A stretch of 64,000 nt of DNA from Castellaniella sp036379515 (GCF_036379515.1 NZ_DASVGN010000033.1:7338-71337); one strand, 5' to 3'; counted from the first letter of the stretch, positions 49,246-62,826 are shown. Translations and numbers: made by a program. Notes: a model not told the origin generated them from the sequence alone.

Positions 49246-50442
49246 TCAGCAGCGCTCGAAAATCCCCGCCGCCCCCATGCCGGTGCCCACGCACATGGTG
49301 ACCATGCCGTACTTCAGGTTGTGGCGACGCATGGCGTGAATGGTGGTGGCCGATCGGATCGCACCCGTAGCACCCAATGGGTGGCCCAGGGCGATGGCAC
49401 CGCCCATGGGGTTGACCACGTCTTCGTTCAATCCCAGGTCGCGAATGACGGCCAGCGACTGCGCGGCAAAGGCCTCATTGAGCTCGATCCAGCCCATCTG
49501 GTCCAGGGTCAGGCCCGCCTTCTTGAGCACGGCGGGGATGGCTTCTTTGGGGCCTATGCCCATGATGTCGGGCGGGACGCCGCGCACGGCAAAACACACG
49601 AAGCGCGCAAGCGGTGTGAGGCCATAGGTCTTGAGTGCACGTTCGGACACCACCAGCAAGGCACCGGCGCCGTCCGAGGTTTGCGAGCTGTTGCCCGCCG
49701 TGACGCTGCCGCGCGCCGCGAACACCGGCCGCAGGCGTGCCAGCGCCTCGGCACTGGTATCGGCACGCGGGCCTTCGTCCAGCGTGACGGTGCGGTGGGT
49801 CTCGCGGATCTCGCCGCTACTCAGATCAGGAATGCGGTGCACGATGTCCACAGGCAGCATCTCGTCGGTGAATTCGCCGGATTTTTGCGCGGCCAGCGCC
49901 CGCTGGTGTGAACGCAGGGCAAAGGCGTCCTGGTCTTCGCGCGAGATCTTCCAGCGTGTGGCCACTTGTTCGGCCGTAGCCCCCATGCCATAGGCAATAC
50001 CGATGTTTTCGTCCTTCAGGTAGATGTCGGGGCTGAAGGTGCTGGTCACCCCCATGATGGGCACCATGCTCATGGATTCAGTGCCGCAGGCGAGCAGCAC
50101 GTCAGCCTCGCCCACGCGGATGCGGTCGGCGGCGATGGAGATAGCCGTGAGCCCGGAGGCGCAGAAGCGGTTGATGGTGCACCCGGGCACGGATTGCGGC
50201 AGTCCGGCCAGCAGCACGCCGATGCGGCCCACATTCATGCCTTGCGGGCCCTCGGGCATGGCGCAACCCACAATGGCATCGTCAATCGCTGCGGGGTCCA
50301 GCGTGGGGGCCTGCGCGAGCACGCCCCGAATGGTGTGGGCGAGCAGCTCGTCGGGCCGGGTGTGGGCATACATGCCGCGCGGCGCCTTGCCGATGGGGGT
50401 GCGGGTGGCCGCCACGATGTAGGCTTGCTGAAGATTCGTCAT
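49246..50442 (-). CDS. Thiolase (acetyl-CoA C-acyltransferase)
   Basis: A 398-residue thiolase from the ATG at 50442; GGAGC lies 6 nt upstream. The acyl-binding Cys is in TINRFCASGLTAISIAADRI (near residue 90). NEAFAAQSLAVIRDLGL and GGAIALGHPLGATGAIRSAT carry the active-site His, and CVGTGMGAAGIFE the C-terminal Cys. It cleaves 3-ketoacyl-CoA in beta-oxidation (FadA-like). It lies 11 bp downstream of the FadB-like gene and is surely cotranscribed. Confidence 0.92.
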   Translation of the reverse strand: MTNLQQAYIVAATRTPIGKAPRGMYAHTRPDELLAHTIRGVLAQAPTLDPAAIDDAIVGCAMPEGPQGMNVGRIGVLLAGLPQSVPGCTINRFCASGLTAISIAADRIRVGEADVLLACGTESMSMVPIMGVTSTFSPDIYLKDENIGIAYGMGATAEQVATRWKISREDQDAFALRSHQRALAAQKSGEFTDEMLPVDIVHRIPDLSSGEIRETHRTVTLDEGPRADTSAEALARLRPVFAARGSVTAGNSSQTSDGAGALLVVSERALKTYGLTPLARFVCFAVRGVPPDIMGIGPKEAIPAVLKKAGLTLDQMGWIELNEAFAAQSLAVIRDLGLNEDVVNPMGGAIALGHPLGATGAIRSATTIHAMRRHNLKYGMVTMCVGTGMGAAGIFERC

Positions 50443-50453
50443 CACAATGCTCC

Positions 50454-52937
50454 TTAGTTCCGCACAGGCTTGCCGGTCTTCACGAATCCCGCAATGCGTT
50501 CCTGCGTTTTGGGATTGGCCAGCAGCGCCAGGAAGGCTTCGCGTTCGAGTCTATGCATCCAGGCTTCGTCCACCAGGCTGCCGGGGTCTACGTCACCCCC
50601 GCAGATCACGGTGGCAATCTGCTCGGCCACGTGTTGGTCGTAGTCGCTGATATAGCCCCCCACGCGCATGTTGACGAGTTGCGCCTTGACGGTGGCAATG
50701 GCATCGCGCCCGGCCACCGGGAAGCGGGCGGGGATCGGCGGGCGCCAGCCCTGTTCGGCCAGGCTGGCGGCCTCGCGCACGGCGACGTACAACAGCTCGG
50801 CACGATTCATGACGATGGGGTCCGACGGCTGCAGCCAACCCATGTCACGGGCTTCCTTCGCGGATTTGGACACCCGCGCACTGGCGATGTTCAGGATGAA
50901 ATTCTTGACGTAGGCCAGGAGCGGCACCTCCGGTGCCACCTGGGCCTGGCGCTCGGCCGCCTGCCGCGCACTGTATGTCAACCCGCCCGCGCCCGGTACC
51001 AGGCCCATGCCGGCCTCGACCAGCCCCATGTAGGTCTCGAAATACACCACGCGGCGTGCACAGTGCAGGGACAGCTCGCAGCCCCCGCCCAACGCAAGGC
51101 CGGCCACGGCGGCCACCACGGGCACCTGGGCAGTGCGCAGGCGCGATATCAGGGCCTGCAGGGCGCGCTCCTGCGGTTCCAGCGCGGCGGGGCCGCCTGC
51201 CATAAAGGCTGGCAGCATGGCTTTCAGGTCCGCCCCCGCAGAAAATGGATCGTCCAGCTGACCCACGACCAGCGCCTTGTAACCTTGCTCTGCCAGGGTC
51301 AAGGCCTGGTCCAGCCCCTGCACGACCTCGGTATTGATCGTGTGCATCTTGGTCTTGAACGAGACGATGAGCACGTCTTGCGGATGGGGAGCGGGGAGCG
51401 TCCAGGCCTGCACCCCGGCGTTTTCGAACACGACGTGGGGCACGAGCGCCGGAGCCTCGCCCACCAGGCGTTGAGGGGTCACCTGCCGACTATAGACGGG
51501 CAAGGTACTGCGGGGTACGTACACGCGACGGCTGGGGCTGAAGGACCCGGCCCGAGTGTGCACGGCTTGCTGATCCCACACGGGCCCCTGAGTCACCCAA
51601 GCAGGCAACGGGGCATCCGACAGGGTCTTGCCCGCCGCAATGTCGGCCTGAATCCAGCCCGCCACTTGCTGCCAGCCGGCCGCCTGCCAGATCTCGAACG
51701 GCCCCTGCGCGTGTCCAAAACCCCATTTCATGGCCTGGTCCAGCTCGCGCGCCGTGTCGGCGATATCGGCCAGATGCACGGCGCTGTAATGGAAGCTGTC
51801 GCGCAGCACCGCCCAGACAAACTGGGCCTGCGGGTCGGCGGAATCATGCAGGGCCTGCAGGCGCTTGGCCGGATCGGGCTCCTTCAGGATGGCCTTGACA
51901 GTGTCGTTGGCCTTTTGGTCGGCCGGGACGTAAGTGCCTTGCGCCGGGTCCAACCGCAAGATGGCCTTGCCTTCTTTGCGGAAGAATCCTGCCTGCGTCT
52001 TCTGCCCCAGCGCGCCCTTGTCGATAAGGCCCGCCAGCACGGGTGGCACCCCGAAGTGGGCCTTGAAGGGATCGTCGGGCAGCTGCTCCTGCATGGTGTG
52101 GATCACGTGCACCAGGGTGTCCAGCCCGACCACGTCAGCCGTGCGGAAAGTACCGGATTTGGCGCGGCCCAGCTGCGTGCCAGTCAGATCATCCACCAGC
52201 TCGTAGGGCAGGCCAAAGGCCTGCGTATGGTGAAACACCGACAGGATGCCGAAGACGCCGATGCGGTTGCCGACGAAGTTGGGAGTATCTTTGGCGCGCA
52301 CCACGCCCTTGCCAAGCTGAGTCGTCAGGAAGGTCTCAAGCCCGTCAAGCAAGGCGGGCTGCGTGGCGGCGGTAGGGATGAGCTCCACCAGCGTCATGTA
52401 GCGCGGCGGGTTGAAGAAGTGCACGCCGCAGAAGTGCGGACGCAGGGATTCGGGCAGGGCTTCTGACAAGGCCGTGATCGACAGCCCCGAGGTGTTGCTG
52501 GCGACGATGGCCGTGGGCGCCACGGCGGGCGCAATGCGGTGATAGAGATCGCGCTTCCAGTCCAGGCGCTCGGCAATGGCCTCGATGATGACGTCGCAGC
52601 CAGACAGCAGGTCCAGGTTCTCGTCGTAGTTGGCGGGGGTGATGAGATCTGCCAAGTGCGGTGCGGCCAGCGGCGCGGGGCTGAGCTTTTTGAGGCGTGC
52701 AAGGGCGGCGTTGACGATGGCGTTCTTGCCGCCACGGCCGTCGTCCTTGGCCAGATCGAAGAGCACCACGGGTACGCCGGCGTTGATGCAGTGGGCCGCG
52801 ATCTGCGCCCCCATGACGCCGGCGCCGCACACGGCCACGCGGCGCACGTACAGCGGACCCAAGGCGGGGCCGGCAGATGGTGCAGTCCCGTGCGAGGTCG
52901 CAGACGAGGGATCGGACACGGACGAATGGCTGGACAT
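50454..52937 (-). CDS. 3-hydroxyacyl-CoA dehydrogenase / enoyl-CoA hydratase fusion
   Basis: An 827-residue bifunctional beta-oxidation enzyme. The NAD-binding domain comes first (VRRVAVCGAGVMGAQIAAHC near residue 32; VASNTSGLSITALSEALPES; GVHFFNPPRYMTLVELIPT). The enoyl-CoA hydratase domain follows at ~500-720 (PVVAAVAGLALGGGCELSLH). This order is the reverse of E. coli FadB and matches the FadN-like type. The first ~30 residues (Ser/Pro-rich) may not all be translated. It forms the pair FadB-like/FadA-like with the thiolase gene. Confidence 0.92.
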   Translation of the reverse strand: MSSHSSVSDPSSATSHGTAPSAGPALGPLYVRRVAVCGAGVMGAQIAAHCINAGVPVVLFDLAKDDGRGGKNAIVNAALARLKKLSPAPLAAPHLADLITPANYDENLDLLSGCDVIIEAIAERLDWKRDLYHRIAPAVAPTAIVASNTSGLSITALSEALPESLRPHFCGVHFFNPPRYMTLVELIPTAATQPALLDGLETFLTTQLGKGVVRAKDTPNFVGNRIGVFGILSVFHHTQAFGLPYELVDDLTGTQLGRAKSGTFRTADVVGLDTLVHVIHTMQEQLPDDPFKAHFGVPPVLAGLIDKGALGQKTQAGFFRKEGKAILRLDPAQGTYVPADQKANDTVKAILKEPDPAKRLQALHDSADPQAQFVWAVLRDSFHYSAVHLADIADTARELDQAMKWGFGHAQGPFEIWQAAGWQQVAGWIQADIAAGKTLSDAPLPAWVTQGPVWDQQAVHTRAGSFSPSRRVYVPRSTLPVYSRQVTPQRLVGEAPALVPHVVFENAGVQAWTLPAPHPQDVLIVSFKTKMHTINTEVVQGLDQALTLAEQGYKALVVGQLDDPFSAGADLKAMLPAFMAGGPAALEPQERALQALISRLRTAQVPVVAAVAGLALGGGCELSLHCARRVVYFETYMGLVEAGMGLVPGAGGLTYSARQAAERQAQVAPEVPLLAYVKNFILNIASARVSKSAKEARDMGWLQPSDPIVMNRAELLYVAVREAASLAEQGWRPPIPARFPVAGRDAIATVKAQLVNMRVGGYISDYDQHVAEQIATVICGGDVDPGSLVDEAWMHRLEREAFLALLANPKTQERIAGFVKTGKPVRN

Positions 52938-53071
52938 GATGCAAGGCCCTCACTGAAGTTGACGACGGCAGGCCTGCCGATCTTGCGGACACGCCCCCGT
53001 TTCAGCCCGGTCTGCCCGCCGATCCAAAGCCTGTGCCTCAAGAGTACACCGGTCCTTATAAAATGACAGAC

Positions 53072-53785
53072 ATGGCCCGTCTTCCCCGTCTGTACGCTCC
53101 GCGCATCCCGCAACTGGTGCAAGCCCGGTTCGCACGGCCGTTGGCGGCCGCCGGAGACCCCGCTCCAGCAGCGCTGCTGGACCGAACACGCACCTGGCTG
53201 GCCGAAGAAGTGCAGCGCCAGCCGGTGGCACTGCACGCCTGGGCGCTGCTGCCGGATCGCGTCGTGCTGTTGCTGACCCCCGCCAACGAGCGTGCAGCGG
53301 CGCTGGTCATGCAGGCGTTGGGCCGGCGCATGGGGTCGGGCTTGCTGCGCGCCCGCGTCTACGAGGGGCGCTATCACAACGCCTTGCTGGAGCCCGGCCG
53401 CTGGGTACTGCCCGCTATGGTGTGGGCCGAGACCTTGGCAGTGCACCAGCGCGAGGTGGACCAGGCGGCGCGATGGCCATGGTCGTCGGCCGCCGAACAT
53501 GTGGGCTTGGCAGGGGCGCCGGCGCAGGCACCCACGCTCAGCGACCACCCCGATTACTGGCAGATCGGCGACACCCCGTTCGCCCGCCAGGCCGCCTGGC
53601 GGCAACGCCTGCAGGCAGGCATCAGCGAGGCCCAGCAGCAGGCCCTGGATGCTGCGCTGCATGGTCAATGGGCGCTGGGTGAAAAGATTTTTCTTTCACA
53701 CCTGAGCCGCCTGGCCACCCGGCGGGTCAGCCCCGCGCCCCGAGGACGACCCAAAAAGACGAACCCGACCGCTGCGCGCAAATAG
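53072..53785 (+). CDS. REP-associated tyrosine transposase (RAYT)-like protein with lost catalytic residues
   Basis: A 237-residue protein from the ATG at 53072; an ATG at 53063 in the same frame is possible. MARLPRLYAPRIPQLVQARF is the standard opening of Y1-type RAYT proteins. The HUH motif, normally NHVHLL after HAYxLMP, reads HAWALLPDRVVLLLTP, so both histidines are gone. In the following QALGRRMGSGLL the catalytic Tyr (usually GRRY) is Met. VYEGRYHNALLEPGRWVL remains family-like. It is therefore probably a domesticated or inactive transposase relative. The C-terminus is basic (RGRPKKTNPTAARK). Confidence 0.72.
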   Translation: MARLPRLYAPRIPQLVQARFARPLAAAGDPAPAALLDRTRTWLAEEVQRQPVALHAWALLPDRVVLLLTPANERAAALVMQALGRRMGSGLLRARVYEGRYHNALLEPGRWVLPAMVWAETLAVHQREVDQAARWPWSSAAEHVGLAGAPAQAPTLSDHPDYWQIGDTPFARQAAWRQRLQAGISEAQQQALDAALHGQWALGEKIFLSHLSRLATRRVSPAPRGRPKKTNPTAARK

Positions 53786-53828
53786 CCCGCGAGGGCAAAG
53801 CCTGTGTCTACCCAGCGACACCTGGTGC

Positions 53829-53861
53829 ACCCATATTTTGCAGGTGCAGCAAAATATGGGT
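53829..53861. repeat. Perfect 13-bp inverted repeat downstream of the RAYT-like gene
   Basis: ACCCATATTTTGC-AGGTGCA-GCAAAATATGGGT forms a perfect 13-bp stem with a seven-base loop, 44 bp past the RAYT-like stop. It is not followed by a T-run and is AT-rich, unlike typical REP elements. It may be a terminator, a palindrome recognised by a RAYT ancestor, or a regulatory site of the AT-rich region before gltB. Confidence 0.65.
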
Positions 53862-53892
53862 AGAGCGCTTAATTAACGGATGTTGCTCAATA

Positions 53893-53974
53893 CACCATTT
53901 TTAAATCAACGTATTTGATGCGTCACCATTTTAAAATCAATAAAAGACATTAGATATTAATTAGGGACGCATCA
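53893..53974. promoter_or_regulatory. AT-rich region with direct and inverted repeats upstream of gltB
   Basis: CACCATTTTTAAATCAA (53893-53909) recurs with one mismatch at 53924-53940, a period of 31 bp or three helical turns. TGATGCGTC (53916-53924) is mirrored by GACGCATCA (53966-53974). TATTAA-like sequences at about 53955 could be a -10 box. Evenly phased repeats before gltBD suggest binding by a nitrogen or amino-acid regulator; the factor is unknown. The rest of the gap to 54151 holds nothing else obvious. Confidence 0.45.
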
Positions 53975-54151
53975 TAAAAAACCTGTTGTCACCCACCTGG
54001 CAAAAGGCGTAATTTTCATTTCCCACGACACGCTGTCGCAACCCGCACGGGTCTGCAGTGGCGGCGCAAACCAGCCGCCTTCATGAGTCGCCTCAGAAGA
54101 GGCCGCCGCAGCGCGTCGTGCCCCACTCTATTTGCCTCTTAGAGCTCCGCC

Positions 54152-58840
<4,689 letters not shown>

Positions 58841-58851
58841 AGGATACGACC

Positions 58852-60315
58852 ATGGGAAAAATCACTGGCTTCATGGAATATGCGCGGGTCAAGCCCGCGA
58901 CCGAAGCGCCCGAGGCGCGTGTCCACCACTGGAAAGAGTTCACCAAGCCCCTGACGGAGGAAGAAGCGAAGATCCAGGGTGCGCGCTGCATGGACTGCGG
59001 CATCCCCTACTGCACACACGGCTGCCCGGTCAACAACATCATCCCGGACTTCAACGATCTGGTCTACAAATCCGACTGGAAGCACGCGCTGGATGTATTG
59101 CTGTCGACCAACAATTTTCCGGAATTCACTGGCCGAATCTGCCCCGCTCCCTGCGAGGCCGCCTGTACGCTGAATCTGAACGACACGGCCGTGGGCATCA
59201 AGTCCATCGAGCACACCATCATCGAGCGCGGCTGGGCCGAAGGCTGGGTGCTGCCGCAACCGCCGGCGCGCAAGACCAGCAAAAAGGTTGCCATCGTGGG
59301 CTCAGGGCCGGCGGGCCTGGCCTGCGCGCAGCAACTGGCGCGCGTCGGGCACCAGGTGACGGTCTACGAAAAGGCCAACCGCATCGGCGGGCTGTTGCGC
59401 TACGGCATCCCGGACTTCAAGCTGGAAAAGGTCTTCATCGACCGGCGCCTCGCGCAGCTGGAAGCAGAAGGCATCGAGTTCCTGCCCTCTACCTACGTGG
59501 GCAGCAAAGAGGACGCCCCCGAAGGCCTGACCGTGGTCACGCCCGAAGAGCTGCACGCGCAGTACGACGCCATCGTGCTGGCCGGCGGCTGCGAACAGGC
59601 CCGCGACCTGCCCGTCCCGGGGCGCGAGCTCAAAGGCGTGCACTTTGCGCTCGAGCTGCTGCAGCAGCAGAACAAGATCAACCACGGCGACCGCATCGCC
59701 AAGCCCATCAATGCCAAGGGCAAGCACGTCATCGTGATCGGTGGCGGCGATACGGGCTCCGACTGCGTGGGCACGAGCAACCGGCAAGGGGCAGCCTCCG
59801 TCACCCAGTTCGAGCTGATGTTCCAGCCGCCCGAGCATGAAGACAAGCTCATGACCTGGCCGTACTGGCCCATCAAGCTGCGCACCTCCAGCTCGCACGA
59901 GGAAGGTTGCCAGCGCGACTGGGCCGTGGGCACCACGGCCTTCGAGGGCAAGGGCGGCAAGGTCGAGAAGCTGGTCGCCTCGCGCCTGCAATGGTCCAAG
60001 GATCGCGCCACCGGGCAACTCAAGATGAAAGAAGTGGCAGATTCCCGCTTCGAGATGCCTGCGGACTTGATCTTCCTGGCCATGGGCTTTGTGTCACCTG
60101 TGCGCTCGGTGCTGGATGCCTTCGGCGTGGACGTGACCAGCCGAGGCAACGTGCAGGCCAACACCGACGATTACTGCAGCAACCAGGCCAAAGTGTTCGC
60201 CGCCGGCGACATGCGCCGGGGCCAATCGCTGGTGGTCTGGGCCATCCGCGAAGGACGGCAATGCGCGCGGTCCGTGGACGAGTATCTGATGGGGAGTTCG
60301 CTGCTGCCACGCTGA
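58852..60315 (+). CDS. gltD: Glutamate synthase (NADPH) small subunit
   Basis: A 487-residue flavoprotein that passes electrons from NADPH to GltB. N-terminal 4Fe-4S cysteines are in ARCMDCGIPYCTHGCPVNN and GRICPAPCEAACTLNLND. FAD binds at VAIVGSGPAGLACAQQLARV and NADPH at VIVIGGGDTGSDCVGTSNRQ. The end FAAGDMRRGQSLVVWAIREG is the family closing motif. It forms an operon with gltB and is followed by a strong terminator at 60349-60376. Confidence 0.97.
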   Translation: MGKITGFMEYARVKPATEAPEARVHHWKEFTKPLTEEEAKIQGARCMDCGIPYCTHGCPVNNIIPDFNDLVYKSDWKHALDVLLSTNNFPEFTGRICPAPCEAACTLNLNDTAVGIKSIEHTIIERGWAEGWVLPQPPARKTSKKVAIVGSGPAGLACAQQLARVGHQVTVYEKANRIGGLLRYGIPDFKLEKVFIDRRLAQLEAEGIEFLPSTYVGSKEDAPEGLTVVTPEELHAQYDAIVLAGGCEQARDLPVPGRELKGVHFALELLQQQNKINHGDRIAKPINAKGKHVIVIGGGDTGSDCVGTSNRQGAASVTQFELMFQPPEHEDKLMTWPYWPIKLRTSSSHEEGCQRDWAVGTTAFEGKGGKVEKLVASRLQWSKDRATGQLKMKEVADSRFEMPADLIFLAMGFVSPVRSVLDAFGVDVTSRGNVQANTDDYCSNQAKVFAAGDMRRGQSLVVWAIREGRQCARSVDEYLMGSSLLPR

Positions 60316-60348
60316 GGGCACGGCTTGCCGGTTTAGCGCATGAAAGGG

Positions 60349-60376
60349 GCGCCGGGCAAAAGCCCGGCGCTTTTTT
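60349..60376 (+). terminator. Rho-independent terminator of gltBD
   Basis: GCGCCGGGC-AAAA-GCCCGGCGC is a perfect 9-bp GC-rich stem with a four-base loop followed by six T, 33 bp after the gltD stop. Confidence 0.95.
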
Positions 60377-60427
60377 GTGCGCGAATCGACGAGATTTGCG
60401 TGGAGGCACTTATTCAGTGTGGCCGTT

Positions 60428-60451
60428 CAGTACTAAAAACAGTACTATAAG
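60428..60451 (+). promoter_or_regulatory. Promoter/operator of the PIN-toxin pair
   Basis: The octamer CAGTACTA occurs at 60428-60435 and again at 60440-60447, each containing the palindrome AGTACT, with a period of 12 bp. The second copy runs into TATAAG (60446-60451), a plausible -10 box 31 bp before the antitoxin ATG. This arrangement suits autorepression by the antitoxin. The -35 is not clear. Confidence 0.5.
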
Positions 60452-60481
60452 GGCTGAACCCCTCAACCCCAAGGAGCCCCC

Positions 60482-60748
60482 ATGGATAACTGCGTGACTG
60501 TTTCCGAGATCAAGCGCCGCGGGATGGCCGCGATTGAAGAGGGGCTGCAAAACGGCCCCCTGCACATCATCAAACACAACCGCCATGCAGCGGTCGTCCT
60601 CACGGAAGAAGCGTACCGATCGCTGACGGGCGAACGCCCGCAAGTCCCTGGCCTGTCACCACTTCAGTGGCTATTTTCGCTTGCCCCGGCGGGGACACGC
60701 AGCAGGGCCAGCCTCGACGAGGAACTCAAGCAGGAGCGTGACTGGTGA
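60482..60748 (+). CDS. Phd/YefM-family antitoxin of a PIN-toxin pair
   Basis: An 88-residue protein preceded by AAGGAG about 7 nt before the ATG. CVTVSEIKRRGMAAIEEGLQ and HIIKHNRHAAVVLTEEAYRS show the Phd/YefM pattern; the C-terminal ASLDEELKQERDW is the toxin-binding tail. Its TGA overlaps the GTG start of the toxin. The octamer repeats at 60428-60447 are the likely binding site. Confidence 0.8.
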   Translation: MDNCVTVSEIKRRGMAAIEEGLQNGPLHIIKHNRHAAVVLTEEAYRSLTGERPQVPGLSPLQWLFSLAPAGTRSRASLDEELKQERDW

Positions 60749-61146
60749 CGCTGTTTCTGGATTCCTGTGTACTCATCTACCTGATACAAGGGCGCGAGCC
60801 TTTCGCAAGGCACGCGCAACAGGCGTTGAGGGCATTGGCCGCACCGGAGGCGCAGATCGCACTGAGCCGGCTGACGCGGCTGGAATGCCGCGTGGGGCCC
60901 ATGCAGCGCAACGACCAGCACACCCTTGCTTTATTCGACCGTTTTTTCGAACATCCCAATTTGATTTGGATAGAGCTCAGTCGTACCGTCGTGGAGCTTG
61001 CCACCGAGATCCGCGCACACTGCGGGCTCAAGACCCCTGACGCGCTGCAAGCAGCCAGCTGTCTGCAATTGGGTCCCGATCATCACTTCGTCACGGGTGA
61101 TCGGGCTTTCCACCGTGTAGCCGCGCTCAACGTCACGGTGCTGTGA
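60745..61146 (+). CDS. PIN-domain ribonuclease toxin (VapC-like)
   Basis: A 133-residue PIN protein beginning with GTG overlapping the antitoxin stop. The acidic active site is complete: Asp6 in LFLDSCVLIYL, Glu47 in TRLECRV, Asp99 in KTPDALQAASCL and Asp119 in VTGDRAF. VapC toxins cut specific tRNAs or rRNA. It converges on mlaC with a 79-bp gap that lacks a clear terminator. Confidence 0.85.
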   Translation: MTLFLDSCVLIYLIQGREPFARHAQQALRALAAPEAQIALSRLTRLECRVGPMQRNDQHTLALFDRFFEHPNLIWIELSRTVVELATEIRAHCGLKTPDALQAASCLQLGPDHHFVTGDRAFHRVAALNVTVL

Positions 61147-61225
61147 TGCCATCACACGCGATAAAAAAATGCGTTACAAACAAGGAATCTTCAAAGAATC
61201 ACGTAACAAATAAAATAATCTCAGG

Positions 61226-61870
61226 TCAACGCTGCGCGTTCAGCGCCTTGATGAGGCCATCGACGCCGCTGCGGTTGATTTCTTCGGCAAACTGGTTGCG
61301 ATAGTTCTGGATGAGCCAGATGCCTTCGACGTTGAGGTCATAGACCTTCCAGCCATCGGCGGTCTTTTCCAGCCGGTAATCCACGCCAATCGGCGAACCA
61401 TTGGGTTGCGAGACCGTGGTGCGCACCACCGCATCGTCTGCGGCATCGTCGCCCCGGAATGGCAGCAGGGCGATCACGGTGCCGGAGGTCACGCGCGTGA
61501 AGGCCCCGCTGTAGGTGCGGATCAGCGTGCCCGTGAAGGCCTTGACCAGCTCGGACTGCTGCTCGGTCGAGGCCTGGCGCCAATAACGACCCGCTGCAAG
61601 GCGCGTGGTCTTGTTCATGTCCACATACGGCAAGGCATACTGGCGCACGATGGCCGTGATGGCCGTGGTGTCGCCCTGCATGGCCTTGGGGTCGGCCTTG
61701 ACCGCGTCCAGCATGTTGTCGGCCACGGCTTCAAGGAAGACGTTGGGTGCGGCCTTGGGGTTGACGGGACGCTCGGCAGCCTGCGCCGAGAAGCCCACGC
61801 CTGCCACGAGCGCGACAAGGCCCGCCAACATCAGGCGGCGCCACGCGAAGATAAAAGACAAACCTGCCAT
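61226..61870 (-). CDS. mlaC: MlaC-type periplasmic phospholipid-binding protein
   Basis: A 214-residue protein from the ATG at 61870, with AGGAG 7-8 nt upstream. An N-terminal signal sequence (AWRRLMLAGLVALVAGVGFS, ending SAQA) leads to the Ttg2D/MlaC domain: RQYALPYVDMNKTTRLAAGR and VDYRLEKTADGWKVYDLNVE. It ferries phospholipids between MlaA at the outer membrane and MlaFEDB at the inner membrane. It lies 16 bp after mlaA. The usual next gene mlaB (STAS) is not found; a toxin pair lies there instead. Confidence 0.9.
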   Translation of the reverse strand: MAGLSFIFAWRRLMLAGLVALVAGVGFSAQAAERPVNPKAAPNVFLEAVADNMLDAVKADPKAMQGDTTAITAIVRQYALPYVDMNKTTRLAAGRYWRQASTEQQSELVKAFTGTLIRTYSGAFTRVTSGTVIALLPFRGDDAADDAVVRTTVSQPNGSPIGVDYRLEKTADGWKVYDLNVEGIWLIQNYRNQFAEEINRSGVDGLIKALNAQR

Positions 61871-61886
61871 GCTGTACTCCTGAGTC

Positions 61887-62735
61887 TTACTGCCCATGCG
61901 GCATTTGACTGTCCGGGTCATCATAGACCGGAAGACCCTGGCTCTGTGAAACCGGCTGTTGCTTCAGCCCCTCCGCCTCCGGGTGCTCTCGCTGGCGCCG
62001 GTGTTCGAGCAAGGCCTTGCGCCGCTGCAGGTAGGCATCGCGGATGAAGCTGTATTTGTCGAGGGCAATCTGATCCACCAGGCGATCAGCCTGTAGCAGA
62101 TTGGCACGGGTGTCGACGATGTACAAACCCACGATGGAGTTGCGCACGGGGACGTCATCGATGGCAAAGATGGCCGACGTGGGCGAGACGGGGGAGGCGA
62201 AACTGATCGCCGTCGCGGCCGCATCGCGCACGGTACTGGGCCCGAGGAAAGGCACCACGAAATACGGCCCGGCGCCAAAGCCCCAGACCCCCAGCGTCAT
62301 GCCGAAATCGTTGGGGATCTTGTGCGCGCCGTTCATGGATGCCACGTCGATGCAACCACCCAGGCCCATGGTGCTGTTGAAGAGCACACGACCCAGTGTG
62401 TCGACGAAGTCACGACCCTGCCCTTGCAGCAGGCTGTTGATGCCCGACCACATGTCACCAAAATTGCCGAAGATGTTGTGGATGCAGGTGCGCACCGGCT
62501 GCGGCGTGACCTTCGCATAGCCCGTGGCGATGGGCTTGAGCAAGGCCCGATCCACCGTGTCGTTGAACGCATACATGCTGCGGTTGTAGGATTCCCACGG
62601 ATCGTTGGGCGAAGGATGCTGCACATGGGCACAGCCTGCGAGCACGGCGGCCGTGGTCAACGCCAGCGCAAGCCGGATCAGCGGTCCGCGGGATCGGCCG
62701 GGAGAATCGGGGAAATCGGTCAGTACAGAAGTCAT
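61887..62735 (-). CDS. mlaA: MlaA/VacJ outer-membrane lipoprotein
   Basis: A 282-residue lipoprotein from the ATG at 62735. The lipobox LAGC lies about residue 34 after a hydrophobic stretch (LIRLALALTTAAVLAGC). PNDPWESYNRSMYAFNDTVD and RFGMTLGVWG-type MlaA motifs follow (read DFGMTLGVWGFGAGPYFVVP). MlaA removes misplaced phospholipids from the outer leaflet of the outer membrane. The C-terminal tail is Gln/His-rich. Placement between mlaD and mlaC is normal for betaproteobacteria. Confidence 0.93.
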   Translation of the reverse strand: MTSVLTDFPDSPGRSRGPLIRLALALTTAAVLAGCAHVQHPSPNDPWESYNRSMYAFNDTVDRALLKPIATGYAKVTPQPVRTCIHNIFGNFGDMWSGINSLLQGQGRDFVDTLGRVLFNSTMGLGGCIDVASMNGAHKIPNDFGMTLGVWGFGAGPYFVVPFLGPSTVRDAAATAISFASPVSPTSAIFAIDDVPVRNSIVGLYIVDTRANLLQADRLVDQIALDKYSFIRDAYLQRRKALLEHRRQREHPEAEGLKQQPVSQSQGLPVYDDPDSQMPHGQ

Positions 62736-62826
62736 AATGCGGGCAATTCCATAAAACTGTCGCGTATTGTAACGTGAGCGGCGCACAGGCCGTCAGGCCC
62801 GGCGTACATGGGCAGACTGTTTGGAC

